Both the position numbers and the translations under genes were made by a program. A DNA stretch of 64,000 bases from Ganoderma boninense (taxonomy: Eukaryota; Basidiomycota; Agaricomycetes; Polyporales; Polyporaceae), in NCBI GenBank assembly GCA_002900995.3, contig CM035305.1, positions 372,001-436,000 of the forward strand, in the 5' to 3' direction. Shown here piece after piece: positions 52,856 through 64,000 of this stretch (positions within the stretch are counted from its first letter, which is position 1; each line of letters starts with the position of its first letter). The notes beneath the pieces are model-generated. The model was given only the letters and a program-made list of their open reading frames with translations. It did not search any database and was not told the DNA's origin.

Positions 52856-54884
52856 GCGGACGAGGCTGCGCGTGCGCCACACATATACGGGCTCAAGCTT
52901 CCCAATCCGTTTGACTACGATCTTGATTCGTGGGACCCCCGGTTTCAGGTCATGAGTGGTCGCGTCGTGGACATTCTGCAAGCAGCCATCCATGTCGAAT
53001 ACATCTACTTTCCAACCACCGTCGACCTCGACCCGGTGCTCCCTGCGGTGGCAAATATGACCGCTCTACGCGAACTACACATCCCTTTCGCCCTAGATTC
53101 TACATGGAAGGTTCTGAGCACTTTCCGGTCCCCACTCAGAGCTCTCCACATCGAGGACTGCGACAGTGATGCCGAATGTGTTACCGCGAGGTCACTACAT
53201 GACCACGTCGCCAACCTCGCACCCACCCTAGAGGTCCTTGATCTGGAGTACTATGGTGACTTCGACATCGTGCCCTCGCTTGTGACGACACAATTCACTG
53301 CCATGCGTTCCCTCACAATTTCCACTATTCTCGATTTCAACCAGTACACGGTGGAGATTCTTCTGCGACTATTCCCAGCACTAGACGGCACGCTTGATCT
53401 GTGCACCTTGCACACAACGCATGGGGAAGATACTTATCCAACCTGGCGGAACGTGAACATGGAGCTTCAAAAGACCATCACTTGGCCGCGCCTCGACCGA
53501 CTCGTTTGCAACGCCCAGTGTGCCTTCCTGATGGCTCTCCGATGCCCCATCCGTACAATGGACGTCATGGTGCCCCGCCATCACGGACAGCGGTATCTGG
53601 CGCCTGCCCTTCGTCATAACTACCCTCAGCGGCTACACTGCTTCGTGCCGTTTCGGGATGGCTTGGACGACTTGGACGGGTTGTTCCCTCCGACTGCATC
53701 AGTAAAACTGACAATCTCTGGAGATCTGGATGGACTGGACAGCCACCGTCCCAGACCATCCAGACCTCCGGACTCAGAACGTTGTGATCGCAGGCTGAGA
53801 GTGGAATAACCTGCAACATTTCATCTTAATACACTTTACATGGTATGCGTAGATACTCTGAACCCGGATCATGGCAAAAATAACGAAAACAGACTGAGAG
53901 AACGAGGTCAGAGAGCCGCGGCGCAACCGCGGGTGTGCACTGACAAGTACTGGCTTACCGGAGAGATGCTGGTCTTGATGCGTCATTTCAGTCGAGCCCG
54001 GTATATTGGCAGCTCTAGCAGAAGGTCGTAGGTCGCCCATGGAAGCGAGACTCGGCAAGAAAGCTCAGAGCGAGAAGGGAGGAAGCCGGAGCGCTGTCAA
54101 GTCAGTGGAGCGCCCGATGTTCTGAACGTGGGTCTTGAAGTTCTGGGCGCCAATCAGACCTGAAACATCTGGATCCCGTCTGAAAAGTCTGGGGCGGGTC
54201 TGATCCAGAGCTCCCAGAGCTGTGCAGGTTTTACTGATGTGTGGGCGCGGATAGTCTGACGCACCTCGTCCTGTTCGCCGACTTTGGCAGGGTTGCCTAT
54301 GAGCCGATAGAAAAGTGCATTGAGGTCCCTTGGTCTCAGTTCAGGGTGCGTGAACAGGATGTGCTCGTTATCGAAGCCCCCCTAACGTCGCATGCACCGA
54401 ATTCCATTCCAGGACAAGCTGGTCGCCTCCGTCGGCCATCTCCGCCTCACGCACCTCCGCATCATCTTCCACTACGACCTGCGGCAGAACAGCCTGCCGA
54501 GAGATTCCATGTACACTGCGGAGGAGATGGACCTTCACCCGGCCGCGATCGAGTTCGCTCGCGCGATGCCGACCCTCCGGTACATCTTTATGGCCACCTG
54601 CGGCCGAAAATTCAAATATGGCCCCCGCCCTCCATCGCTGGGCTTTGAAATGGAGGAGCGCAAGTGGCTCTCGTCTAAGGCGTGGCGGGTCATCCACGGT
54701 CGTGACGAACAGATGCATTTCGACCAGCCGTTGAATGTGGAAGAGGAGGCCCGGGCTTTGTGCACGGAGCTCAGCCAAAGCGCAGCAGAGAGGATCATCG
54801 CCCAGGAGGAGGTGCACCTTCCTGACTACTTGGAGGTGGGTGATTTTCTTTCTTCCGCAGGACGAGACTATGCACCAGAGTTGA
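52856..54884 (+). pseudogene. F-box array gene 9, 3' part (second piece of the gene broken by element 2)
   Basis: Pieces: 52856-53699, 54237-54345, 54413-54835 and 54861-54884. The first continues the cut frame (ADEAARAPHIYGLKLPNP) and is open through YIYFPTT, LRALHI, LAPTLEVLDLEY, TTQFTAMRSL and LDGLFPP. Then a 0.54-kb insert interrupts it; SLTHLVLFADFGRV resumes after the insert. The next exon has HLRLTHLRIIFHYD and MPTLRYIFMATCG; the last encodes DETMHQS. Lack of stops and intact splice sites show that both insertions are young relative to the gene. The closest intact paralogue is 18664-20448. Confidence 0.88.
53700..54236. mobile_element. MITE-like 537-bp insert in F-box gene 9
   Basis: It starts CAGTAAAACTGACA and ends with the near complement TGTGCAGGTTTTACTG. 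The inner arms also pair (CTCTGGAGATCTGGAT against CTCTGGGAGCTCTGGATC), giving imperfect TIRs of 30 or more bases. Many TCTGG/TCTGAA words lie near the right end. There is no coding capacity. No clean target duplication was found. hAT-like by its CAG start and subterminal words, but this is a guess. Confidence 0.7.
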
Positions 54885-55534
54885 CGTCGATGATTTAGCA
54901 CATGCTGCGAAGTTGCAGCGATTCCCCCACTTAGAGATCGATCCGTCCGCGTACTTGGACGACTACGACTTCCCATAGCCTCCGACCAGCATGAATATTC
55001 CCTGTCTTGTCTCGTGGCGTTGGCCTCTTTGAGAGTCTTCGGACGACTTTACAAAAGTACCATAATGTGGTGTGCGCAATTGAGATCAATGTAGTCTCGC
55101 AACTCGAGGCTGCAGCACCTCAATGCCACTGGCTCGATCAGCTATTACTTACCACCCGTCCGACGTCACGGCTATGTGTAACCCCTACTGCGACTTTATG
55201 ACCGATGTTTCGCAGGGCTCATTACCATTTCTGCTTCCAGACTCTCGCGGTCCCAAACCCGTCGTCGAGTGCTCCCATGATTAGCTTGCCTGAGAGAAGT
55301 GTCGCTGTTTTCGTATTTCTTCGGGCTCAGACGCGATCACTTGACATAGTCAGTGCTTCTTCCCGTGCCAACTGACCATTCATCGGGGGCCCGAGGCTTG
55401 GCCCATACAAATGTCATAATTTCCTGCCGCCATGTACGTTTTCAACGGATGTCATATATTGCAATGACAAAAGGTTGCGGTTGGCCTCTTCCTCCCCTCA
55501 TTCCGACTCGAACACATCGCTTGATTTAAGCGCC
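54885..55534. other. Spacer between F-box gene 9 and the MFS gene
   Basis: No gene seen; includes the 5' flank of the MFS gene. Confidence 0.4.
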
Positions 55535-58294
55535 ATGGCTTTTGGAATCCTCGGTCGGCGCTAATGTCCTTGTCAGTCTCTTTCATCGTATCCCTGACGA
55601 CCTGTCTCGGGGCCCACTCTAGAGGATCGTAAGCTGGATAATGTCCCTGGAACAGGACTCCTGTCGGACCGTGGAAAGTCGCCCAAACGTCAGGTGGCGG
55701 CAGACGAAGCAGGAGAGCTCAAACATGGCACCGGCTCGTCCTCGCACATCATCCTTATTCCCCAACCCTCGGACGATCCTTGTGATCCGTAAGTCACTTT
55801 CGATATCTGCATCATAGATTCATAGTCGCTGCGTACACCTGAGGCCGTCACTGTTAGCTTGAACTGGCCAAGATGGAAGAAGGAGGCTTGTTTTTGGTCC
55901 CTGTAAGTGTGCTTACGGTCGTCCAGATAACTATATCGATCATTGGCGCTCTCTTTCTTGCACTGTGCAGGATATTCGCTACCAGCCTGGCAGGCGTACT
56001 TTCTCCCGTTGCAAGCGCTGGATACGTGCTATTGGCGAAACAGTTCGACGTCTCCGTCGACGAGATCACGTCGTCCTTCGGCGCCCTCCTCCTCGGACTC
56101 GGGATATTCATGCAAGTCCTTTCAGCATCTGTTGTGGATTCCATACAAACTTACAGAGGCTTAGGCTCATTCAGAATACTCTAGCAGTCAAGTATGGGCA
56201 CCGCATAGTCTTCCTTCTGTCCACATTCCTGGTACGGAGTCCCGGTGACGTGTCAAAACGGTGCTGTCCGACTCGCTGACCTTTCCGGCTATCTATAGAT
56301 GTTTATCTCGTGTGTATGGAATGCCTTGAGCCCCGACTTGGCATCTATCCGTGCCGCTCGTATCTTCCAAGGGTTTGGTATGTCTGCGCCACAATGGTAC
56401 GTACTGCGCTTCCCGACGCTATGAAGAATGATCGTGCGTGCTCAATGTGATGACATTGCAGCCTTGCGGCGACTACCCTCGAGCACATATACTTGTGAGT
56501 GATCACCCTGCCATCTCTCGCCGTGTATTTTGGTACGAGGAAGCTGAATAGGTTACAATAGTGTTCACGAACGTGGCTCGCGCTCCATTATATGGAACTT
56601 TTCTCTCATGGCAGGGATCACGCTGTACCTCACACACCCCAGCTTGTGGCATACTGGGTTTTGCTGACGAATAGGGTGCAGGGGGCCGCTGATTTACAGC
56701 TATGTCATCCAGAACCTATCATGGCAACTCGGGTTCTGGTTCACCAGTATCGCCTGCGGGCTATCGTTTGTCTCGGTCTTCTTCTTCGTCCCCGAGGTGC
56801 GTCGTCCTCTCCCCTATCCCGCCTCGGAGGTAAATTGAATGACTTCTACGTAGACTACCTACCACCGTCAAGTATTTGCGATCCATGCCAAGAAGGCCTA
56901 CCACGACGAAAGTGCCAGCGACAGGGAGAGCGTTCAGAAGCAGCCCCGCTCGCCAGGAGACGTGGAGACCAGCAGCATCGACCGCGACGTTCCCGCTCCG
57001 AAGCCACCAACTTTTCTCTCCCAGCTCAAGATTTATAATGGCACATTTACCAATGAGAGTGTCTGGAAGATCTTTTTCCGGCCGCTCCCCTTCATCCTAT
57101 CGCCTGTGGTACGCACGGCATCTGACTTTTCCGTCTCACCTAACCCACATTTTGGCACTATCTCGCAGACATGGTTCATCTTCTTGGCCTACGCAATGCA
57201 GACTGTGTGGTTAAGTGCGTCCCGATACTTTCTACACCTCTTCCCGTGGGAGGCGGGCCACTGACACCGAGCAGGTCTGGTTCCGCTGTGCTCGTCGACG
57301 ATCTTCACCATCGAGTACAATTTCAATGCGGCCCAAATTGTACGTTCACTGGCCTCAGAGCCCGCCCCACCTTCTTTATTGGGATAGCACTTATGGTTGA
57401 CAGGGCTTAACGAACTTGGGCGGCATCGTCGGGATCGTCCTCGCGATGCTCGTCACCGGCCCGCTCAACGACTGGGGCATCGTCTGGATGTCCCAACGGA
57501 ACCACGGCATATACGAGCCGGAGTATCGCCTCGTCTTCATGCTCGGCATGCTCTTCGGCGTGTTTGGATACGTGGGCTGGGCAGTCGGGAACGACCGCGG
57601 TATGCCTTGGATAGGAGCTGTTGCGTGCATCACGTACGTCCTCTGGCATCCTTTCCTTGTCCACTCAATTGCTTAACGTTGAACCTCGGCACTCTCGAAT
57701 ACCGGGTCTGCTCTCCATTTTACGCTCTCGCCACCCTGCGCATCTCCATCCAATCTCGAAACCCGCGTGCTCCGCATCTGACCCCCGCTCCGATCGGCTC
57801 GCCCGTCACGGTGTGGCAGGATGCTCAACTTCAGCATGGTCGTGTCCGGCGGGGCCGCAGTCACGTACCTGCTCGACACGCACGGCGGCGCCAACGCGCT
57901 GCACATCCTCTCCATCACCAACTTCGCGAAGAACATGGTCCTCTACGGCTCGACGTTCTTCGCGAACGGCATCGTCGTCTCCCGCGGCGTCAAGGTCTCC
58001 CTGCTCATCCTCGGCGCGTGCCAGGCCTTCTGCTGGCTCGCGTCCGTCCCGATGTACGTGTACGGGAAGCGCGTCCGGTCGTTCGTGAGTCTCTCCCCGC
58101 CTCCTCCTCAGGCTCCACCCCTTCATTTTGTGCCCCATGTCAGAGCACACCGCTGAAGGGACTCCGTGCAGATCGCGCGCCACCCCCGTCTCTTCCGCGG
58201 GGATCTCCCGGTGTCCGAGTGCGCCGAGGTCCCCACGCCAGCCACTGACGCTACGAGTGGTTCCGAGCGAGGCGCGACAGAGAAGCAGTCCTAG
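55535..58294 (+). CDS. MFS transporter (drug/polyamine proton antiporter type), intact paralogue
   Basis: First exons: 55535-55553 (MAFGIL), 55623-55788 and 55858-55902, then about ten more to the stop at 58294. The N-terminus MAFGILEDRKLDNVPGTGLL and ILIPQPSDDPCDPLNWPRWKKE is typical of this fungal MFS group. Membrane blocks: SLAGVLSPVASAGYVLLAKQF, ALLLGLGIFM, RIFQGFGMSAP, VHERGSRSI, SYVIQNLSWQLGFWF, a charged central loop, GLTELGGIVGIVL-type sequence, DWGIVWM and YVGWAVGND. The exact first donor (GTCGGC) is weak. Expected in the plasma membrane, exporting small molecules; substrate unknown. About 70% of readable residues match the split copy at 8426-10434. Confidence 0.87.
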
Positions 58295-60406
58295 TTCTAG
58301 GCCAGGATCGGCACTGCTGGGAGCTTTATGGCAGGTCTTGTACGCCGCGCGCTTCGACGCGCGCATTTGAGTAATCTGTGCAAGCACCGTATACGAACCT
58401 CGCAACACCGCATCTTGCCTGTGTCTGTGCCACTCTAGTCCTGCGTCGCTACGGCTCCCTATCAGAATGGAAGCTCGGTGGTTCGGCGGTTCGGCGGTGC
58501 GGTGCTTGTGCCCGCACGCGTGCCTCCAGGCTCCGTACGACAGCGCCTGGGGAGCTCAATGATATGATGGAGCTCACAGCAGATCCGCGGCACAGGCCAC
58601 AATCGTACATACATAATGCGTGGTGCGATGCACGACACCGAAGCGTGCATGAAGATGAACGATGGACGATGGACGATAAACGATAGCTGTGTCACGCACG
58701 CGCCCTCCAACCTCCAAGCCTCCCGTCACGCGTCCCGCGTCTCGCGCCTCGCGCCCCGTTCCCGGGACTCCAATTCTGAGAGTCAGAGAGACTCACGAAC
58801 ACCGCGAGGTGGCAAGCTGGGAACGGAAAACCGCGCGCTCGCGGAGCGAGCGGGCAATATCAACGCGCGCCGACGATCGTTCGCACACCTGTCCGGCATG
58901 AAAGAGAGAGCCTGGCGAAACTTCTGACTGACCATGGGAGAAATCAAAGTGGTACCCCGGATCCCGCGACCGGTGTTCCTATTAGAATTTGAACTTGACC
59001 TTGTTTTTCTTTTTGTCTTCCGTTTGCTTCGTGATATCGATCACATTAGCGTTAGCCGACGGGGCCGACACCGTACACGACGAAACCCACCGACAGACTA
59101 CAGCGACATGAATCCCCGACCCTCATCGGGGGGGAGCTTGGCTTAAGATGGCAACGTCGACGAGACAGCGAAGAGGACCACCGATGGAACCGGGGAAGAT
59201 TCGTATGGCGGATGTACAGACAAGCGCGGACGTGGAGTCGGGATCACACCATCCGAACTAGTACTGTGCATGGGAAGCTGGAAAAGAAGTCGGGCGTGCG
59301 AGTATGTATAGACGTCACAGTGGGAGTATGCGTATACACTATACACAGCCGGCCGAGCAATTGCAAGCGGTCAAAGAGCGGCGGAACCAACAACAACAGC
59401 AACAACATAATGAGGGGAAGGGGAAGGGGAAGGGGAAGAGGAAAGGGAAAAGGGCGGGGACAGATGAGATGAGAGAAGGACAGGGATAAGTAGATGAGAA
59501 TCATGAGATGAGAGATGGATGATAGATGGGGGCAGACAGAACTCGAACACGGACGAGAGATGATATTGGGAAGGGCAGATTACAAAGTGGGCTACTGAAG
59601 AGGATCGATATCGAGATTCAGATTCCGTTGTGGGGTACGAGACGCGCGGCGACAGAGACATAGACAGAAAGAGAGAGAGAGAAAGGGACTGAGATCTGGA
59701 GTGTGTGCAGTAACAGTAACAGGGCGCAGAAATTGGTCGACGGAACGAGGGTTGGTACGAGGAGTGGTAGTGGTAGTGGTGGTAGTGGTAGGTGGCGGAG
59801 TGGAAGGCACTAAAAGAACGACTGTAGCACATGGGAAAGCAGCGCAAACTATATACTATGCAGGATCCAGATGACACAGGCAGAGAGAGATGTGGACAGG
59901 GAGATCGGGGGAAACATCGAGAGCGCACGAACGATTCGACACGGTGGTCCAAAGCGGCAGGACTCGGAACAGGCTTGGGGACACTGGCGAGGGCGAGGGC
60001 GATGGGTGAAGCTTGAAGGGCAAACGGGGAGGGGCGAAGGGGGAGGGAAGAGGAGAGGTAATCCAGGAATAGGGTAGTCGGCCAGCCGCGACGTCGGAGG
60101 AGCAGAGAAGGAGAAGGGGGGAAGGAACACTACGGCGAGGTGTAGAGTACAGTTCGGCGGCGTAGAGGCGGTCGTGACGTCTTGGCTGCGGTCCTGGATG
60201 CCATACAAAAGAAGCAACGTAAGTATCTGGGGTAAGCAAAATCCCGCGACGCACGGAGCGAACCCAAGAACGAGCTGGGCGCGCGACGGGATTTGGGAGG
60301 CGATGGGGGCCAAGATAGGATATGGGAAGTCGCGACGTACGTGAGATAATTATACATCCTGTAGGGCTCCAGATCCGATCCAAGGCAGGGGAACACGGCT
60401 CCCTCG
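58295..60406. other. Low-complexity spacer with purine-rich microsatellites
   Basis: No convincing gene in 2.1 kb. There is a GGGGAA-type run at about 59411-59455, AACAAC repeats just before it, GAGAGA runs near 59665 and a GTAGTG run near 59770. Long minus-strand frames here consist of Ser/His/Leu-rich repeats and are products of the composition. It also serves as the 3' flank of the G-alpha gene. Confidence 0.5.
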
Positions 60407-63400
60407 TTACATCAACGAAGACGACTTTAGGTTCGCAGTCAGGATCATGTCGCGCACTGTCCGTCGGAGCGCGCATCAGCTCAGCACGGCGGGTTGCGAT
60501 GGGGGACATAAGGAGGGCGGGGACGGAGAGCAGCGAAAACGCACCGTTGGATATAATCAGATGCGTCTTGGGGGTATCGGTGACAGAGGTCAAGTGAACT
60601 ACAGCGAGTGCCTGTCAGCCTCTGCATTTTCCCCGACGGTCAAGGAGCCCAGCGCACTCTTAAGCTCTCTCGATTTATTCGGGGTAAACTGCTGGTGCAT
60701 TGCGCCAAACCTGTTGTGGAAGTCTGCATCACGCAAGCAAGCACGCCAGTTAGCAACTGGAAAGACCCAGCAAATAAGAAATAAGAAACGAGCGACTACG
60801 CACACTTGGAGACCGTATCGTAGTCATCCGGGCGATTATACGACGGCATGTAGTGGTTCAGGCGGACGCCGCTGTCGAGCTTCTTCTTGAGCAGGTCGCA
60901 CTTGTTCAAGAACAGGATGATGTTGACGTGCGCGAGCAGCTTGCTCTCGACCACCGACTTCCAGAGGATGAACGAGTCCTCCAGCCGGTTGACCTTCGGG
61001 TCCTGGTACCCGCTCCACAGTCAGCGCCTTGCCCCCCCCCATGGTCATGAAACGAGCGCCATGTGCACGCACCTCCGCCAGCTGCTGGTCGAACGCGCTG
61101 ATCGGAGCGAGGAAGATGATGGCGTTGACTATCGTGCGCGCGCGGCGAGGTGCGAGGCAATCAAAACATACTTCAGTGAGACAAGTACGTCACGTCCGCC
61201 CCCGCAGCCGATGCTCACCGTCGTCAAAGTAGGGCTCCCATGCGGGCCGCTGATTTCGCGCGCCTCCGACGTCGTAGATGACCCACTCGACACCGCGGAA
61301 CTCACTGTTCTTCGACAGCGTGAACTTGTGCTCCACGACGCCCGTCGTCTTCAGCCGCGCCCTCAGCACGTCATCTGCGCCGCCCCGGTCCCGCGCGTGG
61401 TCAGCCTCGCTATATGCGCACGGATACCGATGCCAGATACAGGTGCATAGCATGACGAAATCGGAGACACGCACCATCGGTGGGGAAGTACATCTTCGCC
61501 GTTATTCGGTCGATCTCGTCCAAGTAACTGTGCCCCCAAAGCACGCATCAGCCAAAACCGCACCCCACCGCAGACAAAGCGAAAGCAAAAAAAAAAAACA
61601 AGTAGTGAAGCGTGTGACAACAGGTTCAGAAAGACAGCGAAAAGCGAAACGACGGACGACTCACAACCCGCTGCTCTCCTCGAGCCTGATCCGCCGCTCC
61701 GCCAGCCGCGCGCGCACCTTCCCGTCGCGCCAGAGCTCGCTCATCACGGGCGCGCAGCGGTTCAGCATGTGCACCGGGTCGTTCGGGTCTTCCCACCAGC
61801 CCACGAGCTCCCCCGACCCGGAGTGCGCGCTCTTCGGGCTCTGCATCTTGCCCAGCGCGAAGTGCTTCTTCCAGTTCGACCCCGTCCGGATCGCCGGCTC
61901 GTGCTCGTGTCCGTGCCCGTGCCCCACCGACGGCGCCGCGGACGTCGGCGAGCGCGGGGACGCCGTGGCGCTCGTGCCCGGGTACGAGTGCGAGTAGGAA
62001 TGTGAGTGCGAGTACGAGTGAGAGTGCGAGAGGGGGGATGGCGGGATCGGCGGGATTGTGATGGGTGGGGGGCGCGAGGGGGGATACGCGTATGGGGGCG
62101 TCCCGGCTGCGAACGGGGACGACGCGGTCGTCGGCCACGCCCCCGAGCCCATCCCGGAGCCCGATCCGGAGGACGACGAGCCCGACCCCGACGACGCAGA
62201 CGACACGAGGGCGGAGCCGAGGGAGGCCATGGAGAAGGGGAGGCGCGTCGCCTCGTCGCTGTCGTCGGGGTCGGAGAGGACGGCGATGAGGCGCTGCTCG
62301 AGGTCGAGGAGCGGCGCAAGGCGGCGGCGGTACGACTCGTAGTTGGGGCCCTGGTTCGCGAGCGACGACGCCGGCCGGTTGCCGGGCCCGGCAATGATGA
62401 TCGACGCCGTTTCAGAGCTGTCCCCGAAGTCGTCCTCGTCGAGCCCGGCGTTGTCCTCTGGCGCGATCGCCTCGAGGATCCTGAGAGGCAAGAAAAATCA
62501 CATGCGGACAGCGGTCAGCGTGGGGCCCATCGGGGAGCCGTGCGGACAGAGGGCGAACGACGACGCACCGACGAATAGAGCGGACGAGGTTGAGGTAGAT
62601 AACGAAGCGCCATGCTATTCGTTCCTTGTGGAACGCGGCGGGCGTGTGCAGCAGCTGGAACTCTGTGCAGTAAACAAGCGGTGAGCAATGTGCATCCGGC
62701 AGCAAACACGGCCTGGGGGGGTGTGCGTGCAGTTCTACCCGGAAAATAGGCATGTAATATTTGGCTAAGGAGGCGGTGAAGAGACGGCCGCGGCGGGTAA
62801 ATGATTCTCGCATAGAAACGTCGTGGAGCGGGAGACACTCCTCGGTACCTCGGAAATGGTTGGCAGCAACAATGACCGCAGGAAGACCCGGGAAACAGAA
62901 AATTGAGAAGCAGGCGGGGGACTGGTTTGTGTGTGCAGCGGTCGATCGTCGGTGGGCGCTTAGTGGATGGGGGGCCCGATCTCATGTCAGAAACTCGGAA
63001 CAAAGACAGTGACCGGCGGTGTATGCGCTATGTAACAACACTAGAGAGCTAGGAGAGCAGCGGGTTGTCAACGCAGGCTACCACACGCGGGCGCGCTCAC
63101 CCCTGGAGTGATTGGGGAGCGCAGTGGGACCTATCCGCGGGAACCTTGTACGGTACCCCACCTGTCCTTGTATGCGGACAGACGGTGCCTCGGAAGACAC
63201 AGCGGACGGGGCTTAGAACCCCGGAGGATGCGTAGGGCGTGGGATGCGGGGAGATGGCCACCAGCCGGAGGGATAAGAAGCGGCTGGGCGGGGAAGAGGG
63301 ACTCACGTTTGAGGGTGGTGCTCTTGCCGCTCTCGCTCTGGCCGAGGAGGAGGACCTTGACGGTCTTTTTCCTGCGGCGGCTCTTCTCGTCGTGCCTCAG

Positions 63401-63589
63401 CATGCGGTCAATGCTTTCGCTGTGCTTGCGGGCCTCCTCTTCCTGGCGGAGGCGTTCTGCTCGCTGGTCTTCTGTTTCATTGGGAGGCGGCTGGAGGAGG
63501 GCGGCGAAGGGGTCGTGATCAGGGATGCCGCGGAGAAAGCGAGGATCCGGCTGGGAGGGGCCGGTGCCGCGGCTGGGACCGGCGCGCAT
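60407..63589 (-). CDS. G protein alpha subunit, divergent (Q to A in switch II, long helical-domain insert)
   Basis: Ten exons on the minus strand: 63589-63307, 62662-62569, 62480-61665, 61527-61475, 61374-61219, 61128-61073, 61002-60804, 60723-60658, 60598-60545, 60456-60407; all phases agree, giving 608 residues. G1 is LLLGQSESGKST (about residue 80); switch I is LRARLKTTG; G3 is YDVGGARNQR; G4 is FLNKCDLL; G5 is HLTSVTDT; the end is VRDMILTANLKSSSLM. The catalytic glutamine after DVGG is alanine, so intrinsic GTP hydrolysis should be weak. No Gly2 for myristoylation. Exon 3 inserts about 130 Ser/Pro/His-rich residues into the helical domain; usual length is near 350. Intron 1 is unusually long (644 bases). 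It belongs to the expanded basidiomycete G-alpha group. Confidence 0.92.
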
Positions 63590-64000
63590 GAGAGTAGGGG
63601 GCGTGCGCAGAGGGGCGGGGTCGGGGGAAAGGAGGGGGAGGGAGAAGGATGGGAGAGAGCAAGGAACGGGGGACGGAGGAGAGCAGTATGTGGCAGACGG
63701 GCGCCCGCCAGAAAAAGTAAAGGATGAGAAGGGCCGGGAGGCCTTTCTGGAAGAAGACGAGGAACGATGGGCGTGCGTGGCTCGCCGCTCGCCTTGGGTC
63801 CTCCGCGGCCGCTGCGAGCGATTCGGAATGAAAGTCACTGTCAAGCACCGCGCACCCCAACCCAGCCCTCCCCTCCTTGTCGCCCGGCCCAGCGCCGCCT
63901 CCCACATCGGGCAATACCCTGCCAGCCGCCCCCTCCCGACGGACCGGCCTCTGATCCGGCGCGTCCGTCCACCCCAATTTGGCAGACCCTGCAACTTGAA
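63590..64000. other. 5' flank of the G-alpha gene
   Basis: GC-rich, with pyrimidine tracts on the coding strand just before the ATG. No separate gene is supported; the long minus-strand frame running through it is the same frame as exon 1, without a better start. Confidence 0.4.

Noticed and set aside
58295..60406. Long minus-strand frames rich in Ser/His/Leu and plus-strand frames in microsatellites
   Set aside because: They follow purine/pyrimidine repeats. No domain is seen and the frames overlap one another.
61762..62394. Arg-rich frame opposite and beside exon 3 of the G-alpha gene
   Set aside because: It is a shadow of the Ser/Pro-rich insert in the real frame, which joins its neighbours at correct splice phases.

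Overview
The window looks like nuclear DNA of a mushroom-forming basidiomycete (Agaricomycetes, perhaps a polypore). The support is intron-dense genes with short GT-AG introns, a tandem array of F-box-like genes, a FunK1-type kinase remnant, an expanded-family G-alpha gene, and a KDZ (Kyakuja-Dileera-Zisupton) transposase with its CxC2 cysteine cluster. Two 100-N assembly gaps are present (2175-2274 and 39453-39552).

Layout. 1-8425 is the right-hand part of a large element (element 1) that cuts into an MFS transporter gene; the 3' part of that gene continues at 8426-10434. Next come a degraded F-box copy (11.3-12.0 kb), a secreted S33 peptidase gene (12.8-15.5 kb), a stray MFS fragment (15.8 kb), and a plus-strand tandem array of F-box/leucine-rich genes (16.4-36.1 kb) with gene relics and a FunK1 fragment between them. 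The last array gene starts at 38308 and is cut after 38529. Its missing 3' half resumes, in frame, at 52856. The 14.3 kb between (38530-52848) is a second, complete-ended element (element 2) with about 80-bp terminal inverted repeats and a 7-bp target duplication. After it come the rest of the broken F-box gene (itself hit by a 0.54-kb MITE-like insert), an intact MFS paralogue (55.5-58.3 kb), a 2-kb low-complexity spacer, and a complete 10-exon G-alpha gene on the minus strand (60.4-63.6 kb).

The notable system. Element 2 carries a KDZ transposase (minus strand, broken), a second minus-strand transposon-type protein, and a plus-strand block of unfamiliar genes. In order these are: a protein with several SUMO-interacting-type motifs; a small HLTFxRWMAAQ protein; a large, probably single gene joining an HMG-box-like region to a GSRKTS/repeat/RGG region; and a PLFxP...SW protein. 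The same block, in the same order, orientation and exon phases, forms the visible part of element 1, which ends in the same terminal repeat. I infer a family of large cargo-bearing KDZ transposons that has struck this locus at least twice, each time inside an exon. I recognise none of the cargo families.

The F-box genes share a strict exon plan (about 1.17-kb exon, about 0.43-0.46-kb exon, tiny last exon). Six of them share an upstream palindrome, CAAATATTTG followed by GGCA (one in a variant form), suggesting common regulation. Gene models with splice sites were read by eye and junctions marked uncertain should be treated so.
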